From contig NZ_JAFMYW010000009.1 of the NCBI RefSeq assembly GCF_017353175.1, positions 62,001-126,000 of the forward strand: a stretch of 64,000 nt of DNA, read 5' to 3'. This document shows positions 1 through 10,700 of this stretch, piece by piece. The position numbers and the translations under genes were made by a program. The notes beneath the pieces are model-generated. The model saw only the letters and a program-made list of their open reading frames with translations. It was not told the origin of the DNA and made no database searches. The stretch's first letter is position 1. Each line of letters starts with the position of its first letter. Source of the DNA: Fibrella forsythiae. GTDB lineage: Bacteria > Bacteroidota > Bacteroidia > Cytophagales > Spirosomataceae.

Positions 1-45
1 CTCCGCTAAAGAACGTACCTGAGCAGCGCAGCTAACGGGGCACGA

Positions 46-441
46 TCAACTGCCAAGATGGCTCCGGATTTTTGCGGCGGTTTCGGCTAGTTCTTCCTGG
101 CTGGGTTTGATCTTGTGGGTGAAATCCATGTCGGCCAGCGAGTTCATCGGAATCAGGTGAACATGGGCGTGGGGAACCTCCAGGCCAATCACGGCCACGC
201 CGATTCGCTTGCAGGGCACCGCTTTCTCGATAGCGGGGGCCACTTTTTTTGCGAAGGCCATCAGACCGGCATACAGGTCATCATCGAGGTTGAAAAGGTA
301 ATCTACTTCCTGCTTGGGCACCACCAGCGTGTGGCCCAGTGTAGTAGGCATAACGTCGAGAAAAGCCAGAAACTGGTCTGTTTCGGCAATTTTGTGGGCG
401 GGAATTTCCCCGGCAATGATGCGTGAGAAGATTGAGGCCAT
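46..441 (-). CDS. HIT family hydrolase
   Basis: A 131-residue histidine-triad protein, the normal length for the family. The C-terminal half carries the HAHVHL triad (about residues 92-97) that forms the nucleotide-phosphate active site, and the N-terminus has the usual FSRIIAGEIPA opening. HIT proteins hydrolyse or transfer nucleotidyl groups, acting on substrates such as AMP-lysine, AMP-NH2 or dinucleotide polyphosphates; the exact substrate cannot be read from sequence. It is divergent from psd across a 150-base gap. A CATCTTTG box on the minus strand at 475-468 is one base off the Bacteroidetes -7 consensus and could be its promoter. Cytoplasmic. Confidence 0.9.
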   Translation of the reverse strand: MASIFSRIIAGEIPAHKIAETDQFLAFLDVMPTTLGHTLVVPKQEVDYLFNLDDDLYAGLMAFAKKVAPAIEKAVPCKRIGVAVIGLEVPHAHVHLIPMNSLADMDFTHKIKPSQEELAETAAKIRSHLGS

Positions 442-539
442 AAGGCAGCGGTATGAGTTTATGCCTGCAAAGATGGGGCAACAAATTTCGAATTTTCGCT
501 AGATTCCTACTGATTCGGTAAGCAACTCGATCTTATGAA

Positions 540-569
540 TTGTTCATTGTGTATTCAACTGTAGTTTTG
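540..569 (+). promoter_or_regulatory. Bacteroidetes-type promoter of psd
   Basis: TTG at 540-542 and TAGTTTTG at 562-569, 19 bases apart, match the primary sigma factor consensus of Bacteroidetes (TTG, 17-23 bases, TAnnTTTG). Transcription would start near 576, just ahead of the ATG at 594. This argues against the upstream in-frame start at 540. Confidence 0.65.
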
Positions 570-593
570 CCTTTTCCTTTTAACAAACTGACT

Positions 594-1256
594 ATGCGAC
601 TTCACCGCGAAGGCACCACTATTATGCTGACCACAGCCTTGGTGTTGCTGGGCCTTAACCTGTCTGCCTACTATTTCCTATTCCGTCAGAACTCTACAGC
701 TATGTGGCTGCTGGGCCTTGTTAGCCTGGTGCTGTTTCTGCTGATCGTGCAGTTTTTTCGCATCCCCAAACGGGCGCATACGCTGGACGAAAAGCTGGTG
801 ATCGCTCCCGCCGACGGTACGGTTGTGGTGATCGAGGAAACGGTAGAGAGTGAATATTTCAAAGACAAACGTCGGCAGGTATCCATCTTCATGTCGCCGC
901 TGAACGTACACGTTAACCGCAACCCCCTGTCGGGCATTGTGAGCTATTTTCGGTATTACCCCGGCAAGTACCTGGTGGCCTGGCACCCTAAATCGAGCAC
1001 CGATAATGAGCGGACAACTGTTGTCATTAAGCAGGAGAACGGCATCGAAGTGCTGATGCGCCAGATTGCCGGTGCCCTGGCGCGGCGGATTATCTGGTAT
1101 GTAAACGAAGGCGATACCGTGAAACAGACCGAAGAGATGGGCTTTATCAAGTTCGGCTCACGGGTTGATCTGTTCCTGCCGCTCGATGCCAAAATCAACG
1201 TGACTATGGGCCAGAAAACCAAAGGAGGCGTTACCGTTGTAGCTGAACTGAAGTAG
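594..1256 (+). CDS. psd: phosphatidylserine decarboxylase proenzyme
   Basis: Makes phosphatidylethanolamine from phosphatidylserine at the inner membrane. The 220-residue protein opens with MRLHREG, then has two hydrophobic segments (about residues 10-30 and 35-55), as in the short PSD class. The pyruvoyl-forming self-cleavage site is Gly188-Ser189 in the motif KFGSR, near the C-terminus as expected. I chose ATG 594 over 540 because the promoter box lies at 562-569 and the conserved start is MRLHREG. A strong hairpin follows the stop codon. No pssA is visible nearby. Confidence 0.93.
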   Translation: MRLHREGTTIMLTTALVLLGLNLSAYYFLFRQNSTAMWLLGLVSLVLFLLIVQFFRIPKRAHTLDEKLVIAPADGTVVVIEETVESEYFKDKRRQVSIFMSPLNVHVNRNPLSGIVSYFRYYPGKYLVAWHPKSSTDNERTTVVIKQENGIEVLMRQIAGALARRIIWYVNEGDTVKQTEEMGFIKFGSRVDLFLPLDAKINVTMGQKTKGGVTVVAELK

Positions 1257-1267
1257 CCTGTACGGCA

Positions 1268-1349
1268 CATCTGCGGGTTTTTCCTAAAAAAAGCGGTGGT
1301 TCTACCCATGAGGCGAACCACCGCTTTTTTTAGGAAAAACCCGCAGATG
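1268..1349. terminator. 35-bp perfect inverted repeat between convergent genes
   Basis: Arms 1268-1302 and 1315-1349 are perfectly complementary over 35 bases with a 12-base loop. Each arm contains runs of A and T, so the structure can act as a terminator for psd (plus) and for the LamG lipoprotein (minus). The stem is far longer than an ordinary intrinsic terminator. Confidence 0.85.
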
Positions 1350-1360
1350 CCTGCCCCGGT

Positions 1361-3622
1361 TTACCGATTGCCCATCAGCGTTACCGGTGCTGACTGCCCG
1401 ACGGATGCTGGCTGACTGGCGGTAGTGCGTCCGCTCCGTTTGGCCCGTAGGTACAGTTCGTTGATCTCGGCTTCAGACAAGGTGCGGTTATACAGGCGGT
1501 ATTCATCGAGCTTGCCATCATACTGATAATCGCCGTTATGTGGATCGAACCCGAAATACAGTGTTTGTAATCGATTCATCGTCAGGAAATCACACCGCAT
1601 AGAGCTGACCAGTTTACCATTGTAGTAGGTACGTTCGAAGCCATTGCCAAACGATGATACCACATGGACGTACCCGTTCACGTTGTCGTTCGGGGTGTAA
1701 TCGTAACTGGTGCGGCAACTCGCCCGGTCTGCGTATCCGCCGGTACTGAAGGCATCTGCGGCAAAAAAACCGGAGGCTAGCCAGGAGCCATCATCCTTGT
1801 CGTAGGTGGTATAGATTTCGGTGCGTTTCGTGTTGTCAGGTACGTTGCGTTTCACCCAGTAAGAGGTTGTCCACAGGCTGTTGAGGGTGGTGTTGACCGG
1901 CACCACGGCTCCGCTGGCCAGATAACCTGTATGTTTCACTTCCATTGCCTTTCCCGTTACGCCATCGGCATAGGTAAGGGTGCCTGTTACTTGTGGCGTT
2001 GCTTTTAGCGACCCGCCAGGTGTCAGACTGTTTTCAAAGCTGAAACTGAGCAGCAGCCCCTTGTCGAGCTCAATGGTAGCGCCCGGGAAATACGGGTAGC
2101 TCATCACCGAAGCCCCCGTGCTGATGTCGTAAACAAAATCGGCGATGTTATAGCCTTTAATGAGCAGATCATATGCTTTCAACCAGGGCGATGCATTGCT
2201 GTAAAACTGGTTAATCCTGTCAAGTACCAACTGTTCGCTGGCCTGGCCTACAATCAGGTCGCGGGCCCACTCGCGCATAGCCGAAACCAGCAGGGTCTGG
2301 TTATCAGGGTCGGCGAAGAAATCATAGGCGCTTTCGCCGGTTTTTCGCAGCAGTTTTTTCAGGAAATCTTCGTCGACCTGTTCATTGTTAAACAGTAATT
2401 CCCGCCAGTCTGTCTGAACGGTCTGATCACGAATAAACGAGTCGAGCAGGTTAATCAACAGCTTACGATTGCTGCCTTCTATCTTCTTGCCAACGAAGCT
2501 CTCGGCACTTATGTCGAAGCCGATCAACATTTCCATCAGTGGAATAACACCGTTGAATGCCGCCGACAAGGCGCTTGGCAGCATCATGCGGCGGAACGCC
2601 CTATCCTGCTCAGCGGTTGAGCCTTTCGGAAACGATCGGAACCCCAAACTGTACAGGTTTACATCGACCCGATCGAAGGTCTGGGTTTCGCTGGTGAGCG
2701 TTGGTGAAGCATACACATTTCGCTGCTTGTTGGCATAGCGGTTGTAAATGTCGACAATGCCATAGTCGTCGGGCGAGGGAACAAGGTACTTTGTAAAATC
2801 GGCGTCGCGGGTCAGGTCAAAGGCGTCGGATTGGCTCAATTGGCCGTTTTTGTATTTATCGACTGCAATCATTACCCACCGCCGCCGCGAGTTTTCAAAC
2901 TGGAAGGTGAGTTTACCTGTACTTTTTTCCTCCGAAAAGGTATTGAACCGAATTCCGTTGACGTCATCGGCGGGAAGCGTCACCCGGGTGAAAAACTGGG
3001 CGTCCAGCTCCTGCCAGGCCTTCACCAGGTCGAACCGTTTGAGGTTAAGCGGGTCGAGCAGGTTGGGTATAAACGAGGCCGTGGTAACGCCGGTCATGTA
3101 ATTGGTCAGGTCATCGTAGAGCTTGCGGGCGGTGGCTGACCCCTGCACCTTGTCGCGGATGGTTTTGTTGTCGTCGGGGTCGGCCGTCAGCAGCGTAGGC
3201 GACATCAGCAATAAGGTGTTGGCCGTAGTCTGGACGTTGATACTGAGGCTGGTTGGGTTATCGTATTTGGTATTTACCTGTGCCATACAGACCGGCCTGT
3301 TTTCCGCGTCGAGGCCCATGATCACCTGAACAGCATTCTGGGTAAGACCAATTTTAAACTCACCATACGTACCCGACTGCCGGGCACCCTGCCGCCCGCC
3401 ACTTTTAGTTAACGTACCTACGTTGAGGCCCGCCACAAACCGAATCTTGCTCAGGTCGACCTGCCCCGGCAGATCAACCTGAACGGTGGCGCCAACCTGT
3501 CCTGGATTGGGTATGGTGGCGGGCGTAACGGGGGCTGTGGTGTTGGGTTTACATTGTGGCAGGCACCAGGCCAAGATCAGCAGGCTGGTCCAGGATATGT
3601 AGCGGCGAAACGTGGGTTGCAT
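1361..3622 (-). CDS. LamG-domain lipoprotein
   Basis: A 753-residue exported lipoprotein with unknown target. The N-terminus has a signal peptide with a lipobox ending at the Cys of LPQC. The C-terminal quarter (roughly residues 530-730) is a concanavalin-like LamG domain: it starts LLLSFSFENSLTPGG and ends with the typical LDEYRLYNRTLSEAEI. The 500 residues between are of no family I recognise. I chose ATG 3622; a TTG at 3634 would overlap the upstream stop. It starts 8 bases after the 855-residue lipoprotein, so the two are probably cotranscribed and may work together at the outer membrane. Confidence 0.8.
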   Translation of the reverse strand: MQPTFRRYISWTSLLILAWCLPQCKPNTTAPVTPATIPNPGQVGATVQVDLPGQVDLSKIRFVAGLNVGTLTKSGGRQGARQSGTYGEFKIGLTQNAVQVIMGLDAENRPVCMAQVNTKYDNPTSLSINVQTTANTLLLMSPTLLTADPDDNKTIRDKVQGSATARKLYDDLTNYMTGVTTASFIPNLLDPLNLKRFDLVKAWQELDAQFFTRVTLPADDVNGIRFNTFSEEKSTGKLTFQFENSRRRWVMIAVDKYKNGQLSQSDAFDLTRDADFTKYLVPSPDDYGIVDIYNRYANKQRNVYASPTLTSETQTFDRVDVNLYSLGFRSFPKGSTAEQDRAFRRMMLPSALSAAFNGVIPLMEMLIGFDISAESFVGKKIEGSNRKLLINLLDSFIRDQTVQTDWRELLFNNEQVDEDFLKKLLRKTGESAYDFFADPDNQTLLVSAMREWARDLIVGQASEQLVLDRINQFYSNASPWLKAYDLLIKGYNIADFVYDISTGASVMSYPYFPGATIELDKGLLLSFSFENSLTPGGSLKATPQVTGTLTYADGVTGKAMEVKHTGYLASGAVVPVNTTLNSLWTTSYWVKRNVPDNTKRTEIYTTYDKDDGSWLASGFFAADAFSTGGYADRASCRTSYDYTPNDNVNGYVHVVSSFGNGFERTYYNGKLVSSMRCDFLTMNRLQTLYFGFDPHNGDYQYDGKLDEYRLYNRTLSEAEINELYLRAKRSGRTTASQPASVGQSAPVTLMGNR

Positions 3623-3630
3623 GGGCGTTA

Positions 3631-6198
3631 TCAACGGGTTGGTTTTTTGAAATAGGTTTCGCAGGCGGCCCGGAGCGCAGCGTCTTTCGAGACAAATTCA
3701 CCCTGCTTGTAGTTTGTTTTCCAGATGCCCTTATCATCTTCAACGATATACAGGTTAGTGCCCCAAAAGCTCGGATCCCGGTAATACGTGCGGATATTGT
3801 TGAGGCCCAGTATCTGATCGATCGGGTCCCGCTCATTCTGGGTGGTGACTTCAGAGAGCTTTTTGGCGTACCTGACCATGCAGTCGTTCACATCCGATTC
3901 ATACGCCCTGGTATCTTCGTCAAACGCACGATCGGCTTTTTTTCGGGCTTCTTCCTGCCGCTCCTGTTCAGTGCGCGCATCGTCCTCCTGCCGCTCCCGG
4001 TCGCGTTGAGCCTTTGCTGTAATGCGTTCCCGGTCGCGCTCGGCTTTCTGTTCGGCCGAGTCGTTGATCTCCACGTTTCCTTTGTTTTTCACAACCGTCT
4101 CGATCAGTTTCTGCTGCCGGGCTTTCACATCGGGTGTAATGGGGCCATCGAAGTAGCGGAACGATAAACTGTAGGGTTGTTTTTCATTGAGGTAACTCTG
4201 GTCGCCGGCGCTAAACAACCCTTTACCTACGGTGCCTCCCGTGCGAAAATCCTTGTAAATAACCATAAACGGCACCCTGCTTTCGGCCGGCACCTGCACG
4301 TAATAGGTTTCAGCCCAGGTTTTAGCCGAAGTTGACGACATGAACGATAGCCGCTTGGTATTGAAATAGTTGAGCGTCGAACGTACCTCAACGGTGATTG
4401 GAAACGCCAGGGTGTTTTTAAGGAAACCCATGACGAAGATGTTCCGGGAGCCTCCGTTTTTAACGCCATCTGCCGATTCGGCCAGCCCATCCAGTAGTGA
4501 TCGGTTGCCCATGGCCGTCCAGATAGCATCTTCTTCAATCGTTATGAACTTCTGGGTCAGCCGTTCCAGTTCAGGCTTCAGCGCCAGGGTGAGTTCGTGG
4601 TTTGGGGCGGCCATGGCCATGGCAAAGGGAGCCGCCTCGCCCAGCGTTTGGCGGGCGTCGGTCATGGCTTCGTGCCACCGGAACGCCGACTCGTATTTGT
4701 CGATTTTCTGGTCTAGCTGGCTACGCGCTTCGGCAACCAGCCAGGTTGTTTCGCCGATACGTGTTTTTGTATTCTGAAGGCTGATCCGGTCGGTTGATGC
4801 CTGATCAACCAATTGCCCGAAGACAGCGGTTTGTAGCTCGGTACGCAGCGTAGTGGTTTTGGCTGTCCCCAGCAACTCGCGGCCTTGTTGCTGCAGCCAG
4901 TCATCAAACACCCGGGCTTTCTCAACACTGGTCGTGATCTGGGCGGTGCGGGCATAGGCAGGGTCAGGGTAGCGGTCAATGGCCTCGATCAACTCAGGGA
5001 GGTGTGTGGCCGTAACTACGTAGCGTTGCCGGGCTGCTTTCTGGCTGGTAGCGTTGGGTAATAGCCGAATCAGATCGGGCAATTCGCGCCGGTCAATGAG
5101 CGTATAGAGGCGGTCGAACAGGCTATTATGAAGTTGAGTGTTGTCGGGAAATGTGCGTAGAAACACAGACGCCGACTGAACAGAATTCACTTTTTCGGCC
5201 AACACCGGTGCAACCAGATTGTCTGGCGGATTTTTCAGGCTTCTGTAGCGACTCAGCGCATCCGTGAAACTGCTGGCTCGCTGTATGTATGGCAGAGCAA
5301 TTAGTGCGTAAACTGGTCGGTTCGTCTCGTACCGCTCAAGGCTATACGCCAGATCTGAATCTGTCAGCTTCGGAATCGACCGATCGAACATAGGAGCCGG
5401 ATCTGCATTGGGGAATGCCAGAACGAAGCCATCCAGAAGTTGCCGATTGGTACAGGTAATCTGGCTGGGCTGGGCGTCTTCTCTGATCAGCAAACTGCTG
5501 TTGTCTTTTTGCTGACTTACGAACCGGTAACCCGGTAACCGCTTGGCTACCAGCTGTTGCAACTGGCTGGTGGTGGCCGTTTTTGGGCTATTGTTATTCA
5601 GAAATGCCTGATGCGTCTCGTTTAACACCAGAAAAGGAGCGTAGGCGTGCTGGTCGGCAATCACGTATAGCCAGTAATCGGTTGCTTTTACCAGTGTCAC
5701 GTACCCATCGTTGCTCATCCCGTTGAGCAATGCCAGCTTGTTGGATCGTCCACGGTTGAGCGCTGCCAACCAACTGAACTGATTGGTGTTGGCTACAGGT
5801 TTATCGATGTAATTCCGGTCATTGTCGGCTCCGTCTACGTCAGACCAGGCCGTGATGCAGTACCCCAGCAGGCCGCCGCCCAGTGCGCCCAGTAACGCCC
5901 CAACAGCTTTGCTGTTTTCCTTTTTACCGGTGGTTTTGTCTTCAACCTCAATGCCCGAAACGGCCCCGTATCCACCACCAATACCCGTGAAGATGTAGGG
6001 TGCTGCTTTGGCAAAGCCAGTCTGCTGCAGGCGATTACGTGCCGTAGCCCGGATTACCTCCACACCATGTTCGGATGCGGTCTGTGGGTTGGTGTACACC
6101 GCTTTGGTGGTGGTACAGCTTTGCAGACTGCCAAATAAAGTACTGCTCAGAAGGGCATAGAAACCCCATCTAACCAATTGATTAGTAGACGAATGCAT
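3631..6198 (-). CDS. large lipoprotein with glycine zipper and charged C-terminal coil
   Basis: An 855-residue protein of unknown function. A signal peptide ends in the lipobox Cys of SLQSC. Residues about 65-110 hold two Gly-rich hydrophobic stretches (IGGGYGAVSG and GALLGALGGGLLGY) like the glycine-zipper segments of outer-membrane-associated proteins. The middle is helical and rich in Leu/Arg. Residues about 710-770 form a very charged Arg/Glu/Asp run (repeated RDRER) likely to be a coiled coil. It is followed directly by the LamG lipoprotein and preceded by a small lipoprotein, all on the minus strand. No catalytic motif is visible. Confidence 0.7.
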   Translation of the reverse strand: MHSSTNQLVRWGFYALLSSTLFGSLQSCTTTKAVYTNPQTASEHGVEVIRATARNRLQQTGFAKAAPYIFTGIGGGYGAVSGIEVEDKTTGKKENSKAVGALLGALGGGLLGYCITAWSDVDGADNDRNYIDKPVANTNQFSWLAALNRGRSNKLALLNGMSNDGYVTLVKATDYWLYVIADQHAYAPFLVLNETHQAFLNNNSPKTATTSQLQQLVAKRLPGYRFVSQQKDNSSLLIREDAQPSQITCTNRQLLDGFVLAFPNADPAPMFDRSIPKLTDSDLAYSLERYETNRPVYALIALPYIQRASSFTDALSRYRSLKNPPDNLVAPVLAEKVNSVQSASVFLRTFPDNTQLHNSLFDRLYTLIDRRELPDLIRLLPNATSQKAARQRYVVTATHLPELIEAIDRYPDPAYARTAQITTSVEKARVFDDWLQQQGRELLGTAKTTTLRTELQTAVFGQLVDQASTDRISLQNTKTRIGETTWLVAEARSQLDQKIDKYESAFRWHEAMTDARQTLGEAAPFAMAMAAPNHELTLALKPELERLTQKFITIEEDAIWTAMGNRSLLDGLAESADGVKNGGSRNIFVMGFLKNTLAFPITVEVRSTLNYFNTKRLSFMSSTSAKTWAETYYVQVPAESRVPFMVIYKDFRTGGTVGKGLFSAGDQSYLNEKQPYSLSFRYFDGPITPDVKARQQKLIETVVKNKGNVEINDSAEQKAERDRERITAKAQRDRERQEDDARTEQERQEEARKKADRAFDEDTRAYESDVNDCMVRYAKKLSEVTTQNERDPIDQILGLNNIRTYYRDPSFWGTNLYIVEDDKGIWKTNYKQGEFVSKDAALRAACETYFKKPTR

Positions 6199-6222
6199 GC
6201 TTGGTGTAAGTGGTTAGGTACG

Positions 6223-6762
6223 TTAGAGGCGGGCGAAAACGTACTGGGTAGCGAGGGAGCCGAATTTAGGATCACTACTGGCTGGCTGAGATAAGGTAAG
6301 GCTCCGGCCTTTTACTACAGCCGTTACCGTACGTTCGATGGGCGAGAAACCAGCCACCTCACGCCAAACCGTTAATTTGGTATTGGTTAATTTCCAGCGG
6401 TTTATCTCGCCCCAGTACCCGCCCAACACAAAGTTGTCCTGGTTGTAGCAGGCCGGTTTGAAGGCATTGGTAAATTGCCCGCCGACTGCAAATGTCCAGA
6501 CGGTCTCGCGGTTACAGGCATCGGTATTGACCGTTGGCAGTAAGGCCATAACCCTGCGCACTTCTGCCTGTGCGGCCGCATCCGTCACGGTCTCACTATT
6601 CACAAGATTATAGCTCACGAAGGTCCAGGAGCCAGCAAACGGAACGTCTGGTTCGGGTGGAGTCAGGTTGTCGGCTTTGGTACAGGCCAGTAAACCAATA
6701 CCAACAAGCAAATAATTGATTAATCGTTGAGGGCGCCGGGGCCATGCGTAGCGTGAGTACAT
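6223..6762 (-). CDS. lipocalin-like lipoprotein
   Basis: A 179-residue protein with a signal peptide and a lipobox Cys in GLLACTK. The mature part has the layout of small lipocalin-like Bacteroidetes lipoproteins: GSWTFVSYNL near the start, then alternating strands with GYWGEINRWKLTNTKLTVW in the second half. Ligand unknown. It is the first of three minus-strand lipoprotein genes; 24 bases separate it from the next. Its stop codon TAA is the first part of a TAACGTACCT motif copy (6216-6225). Confidence 0.65.
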   Translation of the reverse strand: MYSRYAWPRRPQRLINYLLVGIGLLACTKADNLTPPEPDVPFAGSWTFVSYNLVNSETVTDAAAQAEVRRVMALLPTVNTDACNRETVWTFAVGGQFTNAFKPACYNQDNFVLGGYWGEINRWKLTNTKLTVWREVAGFSPIERTVTAVVKGRSLTLSQPASSDPKFGSLATQYVFARL

Positions 6763-6915
6763 AGAGCGGTGGAATGGATAAAGCGGAACAGGCTAATTCG
6801 GGTTTGTCTATGTCAAACGTCTCTACTTTCGGCTACATCAGCCAACCAGCTACAACAACGTACCTACTATTCATAACAAATAGGTAAGTTATGCGAATAA
6901 GTGGCTGGAGCGCCA

Positions 6916-7755
6916 CTAGTTACCTCCGTTTCGACTGAAGAACTGCCGAAGCCTGATGAGTACGCCCGCTGAGGAACTACGCTCTTCTTTTTTAGCGTAA
7001 TAGTCTCTGACCAGCTGATTTCCCCGTTTGGATGTACTTAGCCGTTGTCCGTTCTTTAAGCGTATTTCACCCTTGCGCGGGTCAAATTCGTCGATAAACT
7101 GGCTATTGACCAGGTAACTCTGGTGAATGAGCAGAAAGTCGTGGTCATCCTGAACCATGCGGGTGTAGTACCCGATGTTGATAGCCGCCACCAGCCGCTC
7201 GCCGTTGGCCAAGTACACGTATGTCAGTTCACGCTGGGCCTCGAAATACACCAGATCGCGCACGTTGACCAGCCGCCGTACGCCCGCCACCAGGCGAATC
7301 ACCAGCTGATCGAAGGGGTCGCCGCGTCGTTGCTGTTCCAGAATGCTGCGCACCCCGTCCAGCAATCCTTCCTGTGCGTCTAGTTGGGCTATGGCCCGGT
7401 TTATGGCCTCGCTGAGTTGCTGTTCGTCGATTGGTTTGGTGATGAAATCGAGGGCAGCGTACCGTAAGGCTTTGGTAGCGTTTTCCAGCACCCCGTGGGC
7501 CGTAATGAAAATAAGCTGTGGGTAGGGGATGCCGTCTTCGTTGAGGCGCGCCAGCACGTCGAATGAAGTGCCTCCGATGATCTGGATGTCGAGCAGCACA
7601 ATATCAGGTCGTTTGTAGGCAATCAGACGGTGAGCGTCGTCGACGCTGCGTGCATTGCCAACCACCGTGAGCGCAGAGCGGTGTTTGTGCAGGAAGAACT
7701 CGATAACCTCCAGGTTATCAATGGTATCTTCGATGATGGCGATTGTTCTATTCAT
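6916..7755 (-). CDS. LytTR-family response regulator
   Basis: A 279-residue two-component regulator. The N-terminal receiver (1-125) has the acidic pocket at E9/D10, the phosphoacceptor Asp56 in VLLDIQI and Lys107 in ITKPID. Residues about 160-265 are a LytTR DNA-binding domain (VRDLVYFEAQRELTYVYL...LIHQSYLVN). The ATG at 7755 overlaps the end of the sensor kinase gene by 8 bases, a strong sign of translational coupling; a TTG at 7767 is less likely. The target genes are unknown, but the pair lies next to and divergent from a secreted amylase, so polysaccharide response is a reasonable guess. Confidence 0.9.
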   Translation of the reverse strand: MNRTIAIIEDTIDNLEVIEFFLHKHRSALTVVGNARSVDDAHRLIAYKRPDIVLLDIQIIGGTSFDVLARLNEDGIPYPQLIFITAHGVLENATKALRYAALDFITKPIDEQQLSEAINRAIAQLDAQEGLLDGVRSILEQQRRGDPFDQLVIRLVAGVRRLVNVRDLVYFEAQRELTYVYLANGERLVAAINIGYYTRMVQDDHDFLLIHQSYLVNSQFIDEFDPRKGEIRLKNGQRLSTSKRGNQLVRDYYAKKEERSSSAGVLIRLRQFFSRNGGN

Positions 7756-10700
7756 CGGTGCGGGCAATAGTGATGGTTACTACGGTGCCACCGCCCAGGC
7801 GGTCGTCGGTTTGAATGGCGATAGCGTACCCTAGGTTGTTCAGGAAATTGACACGCTGCTGAACCAGGCTTGTTCCGAGCGATTTATACGCTTTGGCCGA
7901 TTGCGCGTGGATCGTCCGCATCTGATCGCGGCCAATACCGTCATCTTCAATGATGCATATGAGTGTTTCTCCTACGCCTACAAACCGTATCCAGAGGTTG
8001 CCAGGCCCTTCTTTATGGACCAGCCCATGCTTGAGTGCGTTCTCGACAAAAGGTTGAATCAGCAGTGGTGGAAGGGTAATCACCTCCGGGTTGAGTTTGC
8101 CGTCTACGCTATCAGCATCAACATGAACCGTAATTTTGTCGCGGTAGAGCAGTTGCTCAAAGGCAACGTACCTGCGAAGCAAAATCAGTTCGTCGGCCAG
8201 GGTGATTTCGTGGTGGATGGCGTTTCGTTCAGTACTGACAGCCGACGAATTCAGGAAGCTACGTACCAGATTAGAGAACTCTACCAGCAGATGGGCGGCG
8301 GCTTCGGGCTTGTTTTTAAGGATCAGGTTTTGAAGGGGCACCATCACGTTAAACATGAAATGCGTGTTCAATTGAGACTGAAGCGTTTGAGCACTTAAAA
8401 ACAGAGCTTCTTTCTCCCGTTCCTGCAATAGTTGCTTTATCCGTTTGGTCTGCTGTGAATTATCGGCCACGTAGATGGTGAGCACCAGCCCAAAAGCCAG
8501 CAGACAAAAAGCCAGGAACGGGAGTTTCTGCCGGAAGCTGGGATTGTTATACCAACTGATAGCGGCGTTGAACCGAACAGACGTAATCTGTTCCCGCGCT
8601 TCGTTGAGCCCCCCCGACCGGGCTTTTAGCCGAACGGTATGTTCGCCGCCGTTGTAGTCGCGCAGGATGGTGAACGGTTCCGTCTGCCAGTTCGACCAGG
8701 GGCCATTATCGAGTTGCCAGGCAAACTGTGTATTGTCGGGGCGGTTGTCGCCCAATACCTCGAAGGTCACATGGGCGGTGGTCTGGTTGCCCGGCAGGCT
8801 GAATACCGAGTCGGCATAAGCGAAGGGCAGCCGTTGGTTATTGAGCTTACGCACCATCGGCATAAGCGCCTGCGGCTGGTACCTGAATTGCCGGGTATCT
8901 ATGTAGCTGAGCACCGTGCCCGAGGTGATCCAGGCGCGGCCTTGTCGGTCTTTATAAAAACCAGCCTGCCCTGGTTGAATACCCATAAAACCCGTACGGT
9001 GATTCAGTAGCCGCATCACCACATGACCAGTTGCATAGTATCGGTTCAGATCAAGCAGGTAAACGCCGTACGTGTCGCCAATAGCCAGGGTGCTGTCGGT
9101 GAGCATCCCCACGAAGGAGATTACATTGTGTAGTATATCCTGAGCAACCTGAATGATCTGGTGGCTGGCCCGGTCATAGCGGCAAAGGCCACCCCTGCCG
9201 GCCATCCAGACGGTGCCTTGTTTGTCGAGGCAAAAGTCAATGATTCCCTGCATGGGGAGTTTGCCGTTGCTTTCCAGAAAATGCTCGGATTGGCCGGTTC
9301 TGAAATTGTAGCGGGTTAACCCCCGGCCGCTGCCCAGCCAATAAACGTCGGGCTCGGTATCAGCAATGGCAGCCAGGCCGAAGGAGCAATCGTGAAAGCC
9401 CGATTCCTTCGTTAGCCTGCGAATTCGTTTCTCATTCAGAAACAGGTCGAATCCACCTGTAGTGCCCACGAAAAGCCGGTCTGTCCGCTGGTCAACATAG
9501 GTAGAAAGGGCTATTTCAGTGGGGGGAATAAAGCGCCAGGTACGTCCCTGGTGGGCAATTAAGCCTGTTTCGTGCGGTAAGTAAAGGGTGCTGCTGTCGC
9601 GGCTGTAGGCGGGCTGAAAATAATAATTATGCCAGGCTACTTTTCGGGTGGGCCGCTCGCTTAGAAAAAGCTGTTGTAATGCTGGTTCGTTTAGCGGGCT
9701 TATGTGGCCATCCGCTCCGTAGCGCTGCGGTGGTGCTCCGCCGTAATTAAGCCACCACACATCGCCGTTGGCCCGTTCCACCACGCTCCATACGTAGGGA
9801 GCCTCCGCTTCGTCGAAGTACCGCGTGCCGTTATCAATGATTTCCAATACGCCCTTTTCGGTACCGAAATACACTTTCTGGTCCCGGCAGATGCCCGCCA
9901 GCGGAAAATTGTTGCCACCATTACTTTTGTAAATCATGGTTACGTGATTGGCTCCCTTCGGGTAGGTTATGGCGGTGCCACCCGTGCCCTGGCTCATCAG
10001 ATAGACCGTAAAGTCAATTGGGCTCACTACCGTCCAACTCCCTTCCCGAAACTGGAGAAACGGCCTGAATACGCCATTGGCTGTTGCCGTAAGGTAGCGC
10101 GTCTGGTTGTTGGCTTCATCGTGAAGAAGGAGTAGTGACCGACCGGAAGCACTTAAAAGCGAGACGGTTAACTCAGGTGACACCGGTACCGGGGCCGATT
10201 GGTGGAGTTGATCATTGGCGATGTAGTAGACCTCCTGGTTGGTGCTGCCTGCTGCCCGTTCGGTTAGTAACCAGAGCCGTTTGAGGTGCTTATCCCACAG
10301 AATACTGTTAACGGCTTTGGTACCCAGCGGAGGCATCAAGCGGGCGGCCAGAGTATAGGTGCCATGCTGGAAACAGTAAAACGGCTTTGGTATATCGGCC
10401 GACCCGCTGAGTAGCCAGATTCGCCCTGAATCATCTGCCTGAATGTAGGTAGGGACTTTCGGCATACGGTCCGGAAACGGAAAAGGCCGAAAGGTGGCGC
10501 CGTCGAAACTGACCAGTCCCTGCGGCGTTGAAATCCAGATTCGATGCTGCCGGTCTTCCACGATGCCGTGGATGTAATTGGTGTTCAGGTGGTAATCTTT
10601 TCGGGAATAGTTTTCGAAATGATCTCCGTCAAATTTGGCAAGCCCATTTTTGGTGCCCAGCCACAGATATCCCCGGCTGTCGAGCAGGCTACAGGTGATC

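Noticed and set aside
540-593. Longer N-terminus for psd
   Set aside because: The promoter box at 562-569 lies inside it and the conserved start is MRLHREG at 594.
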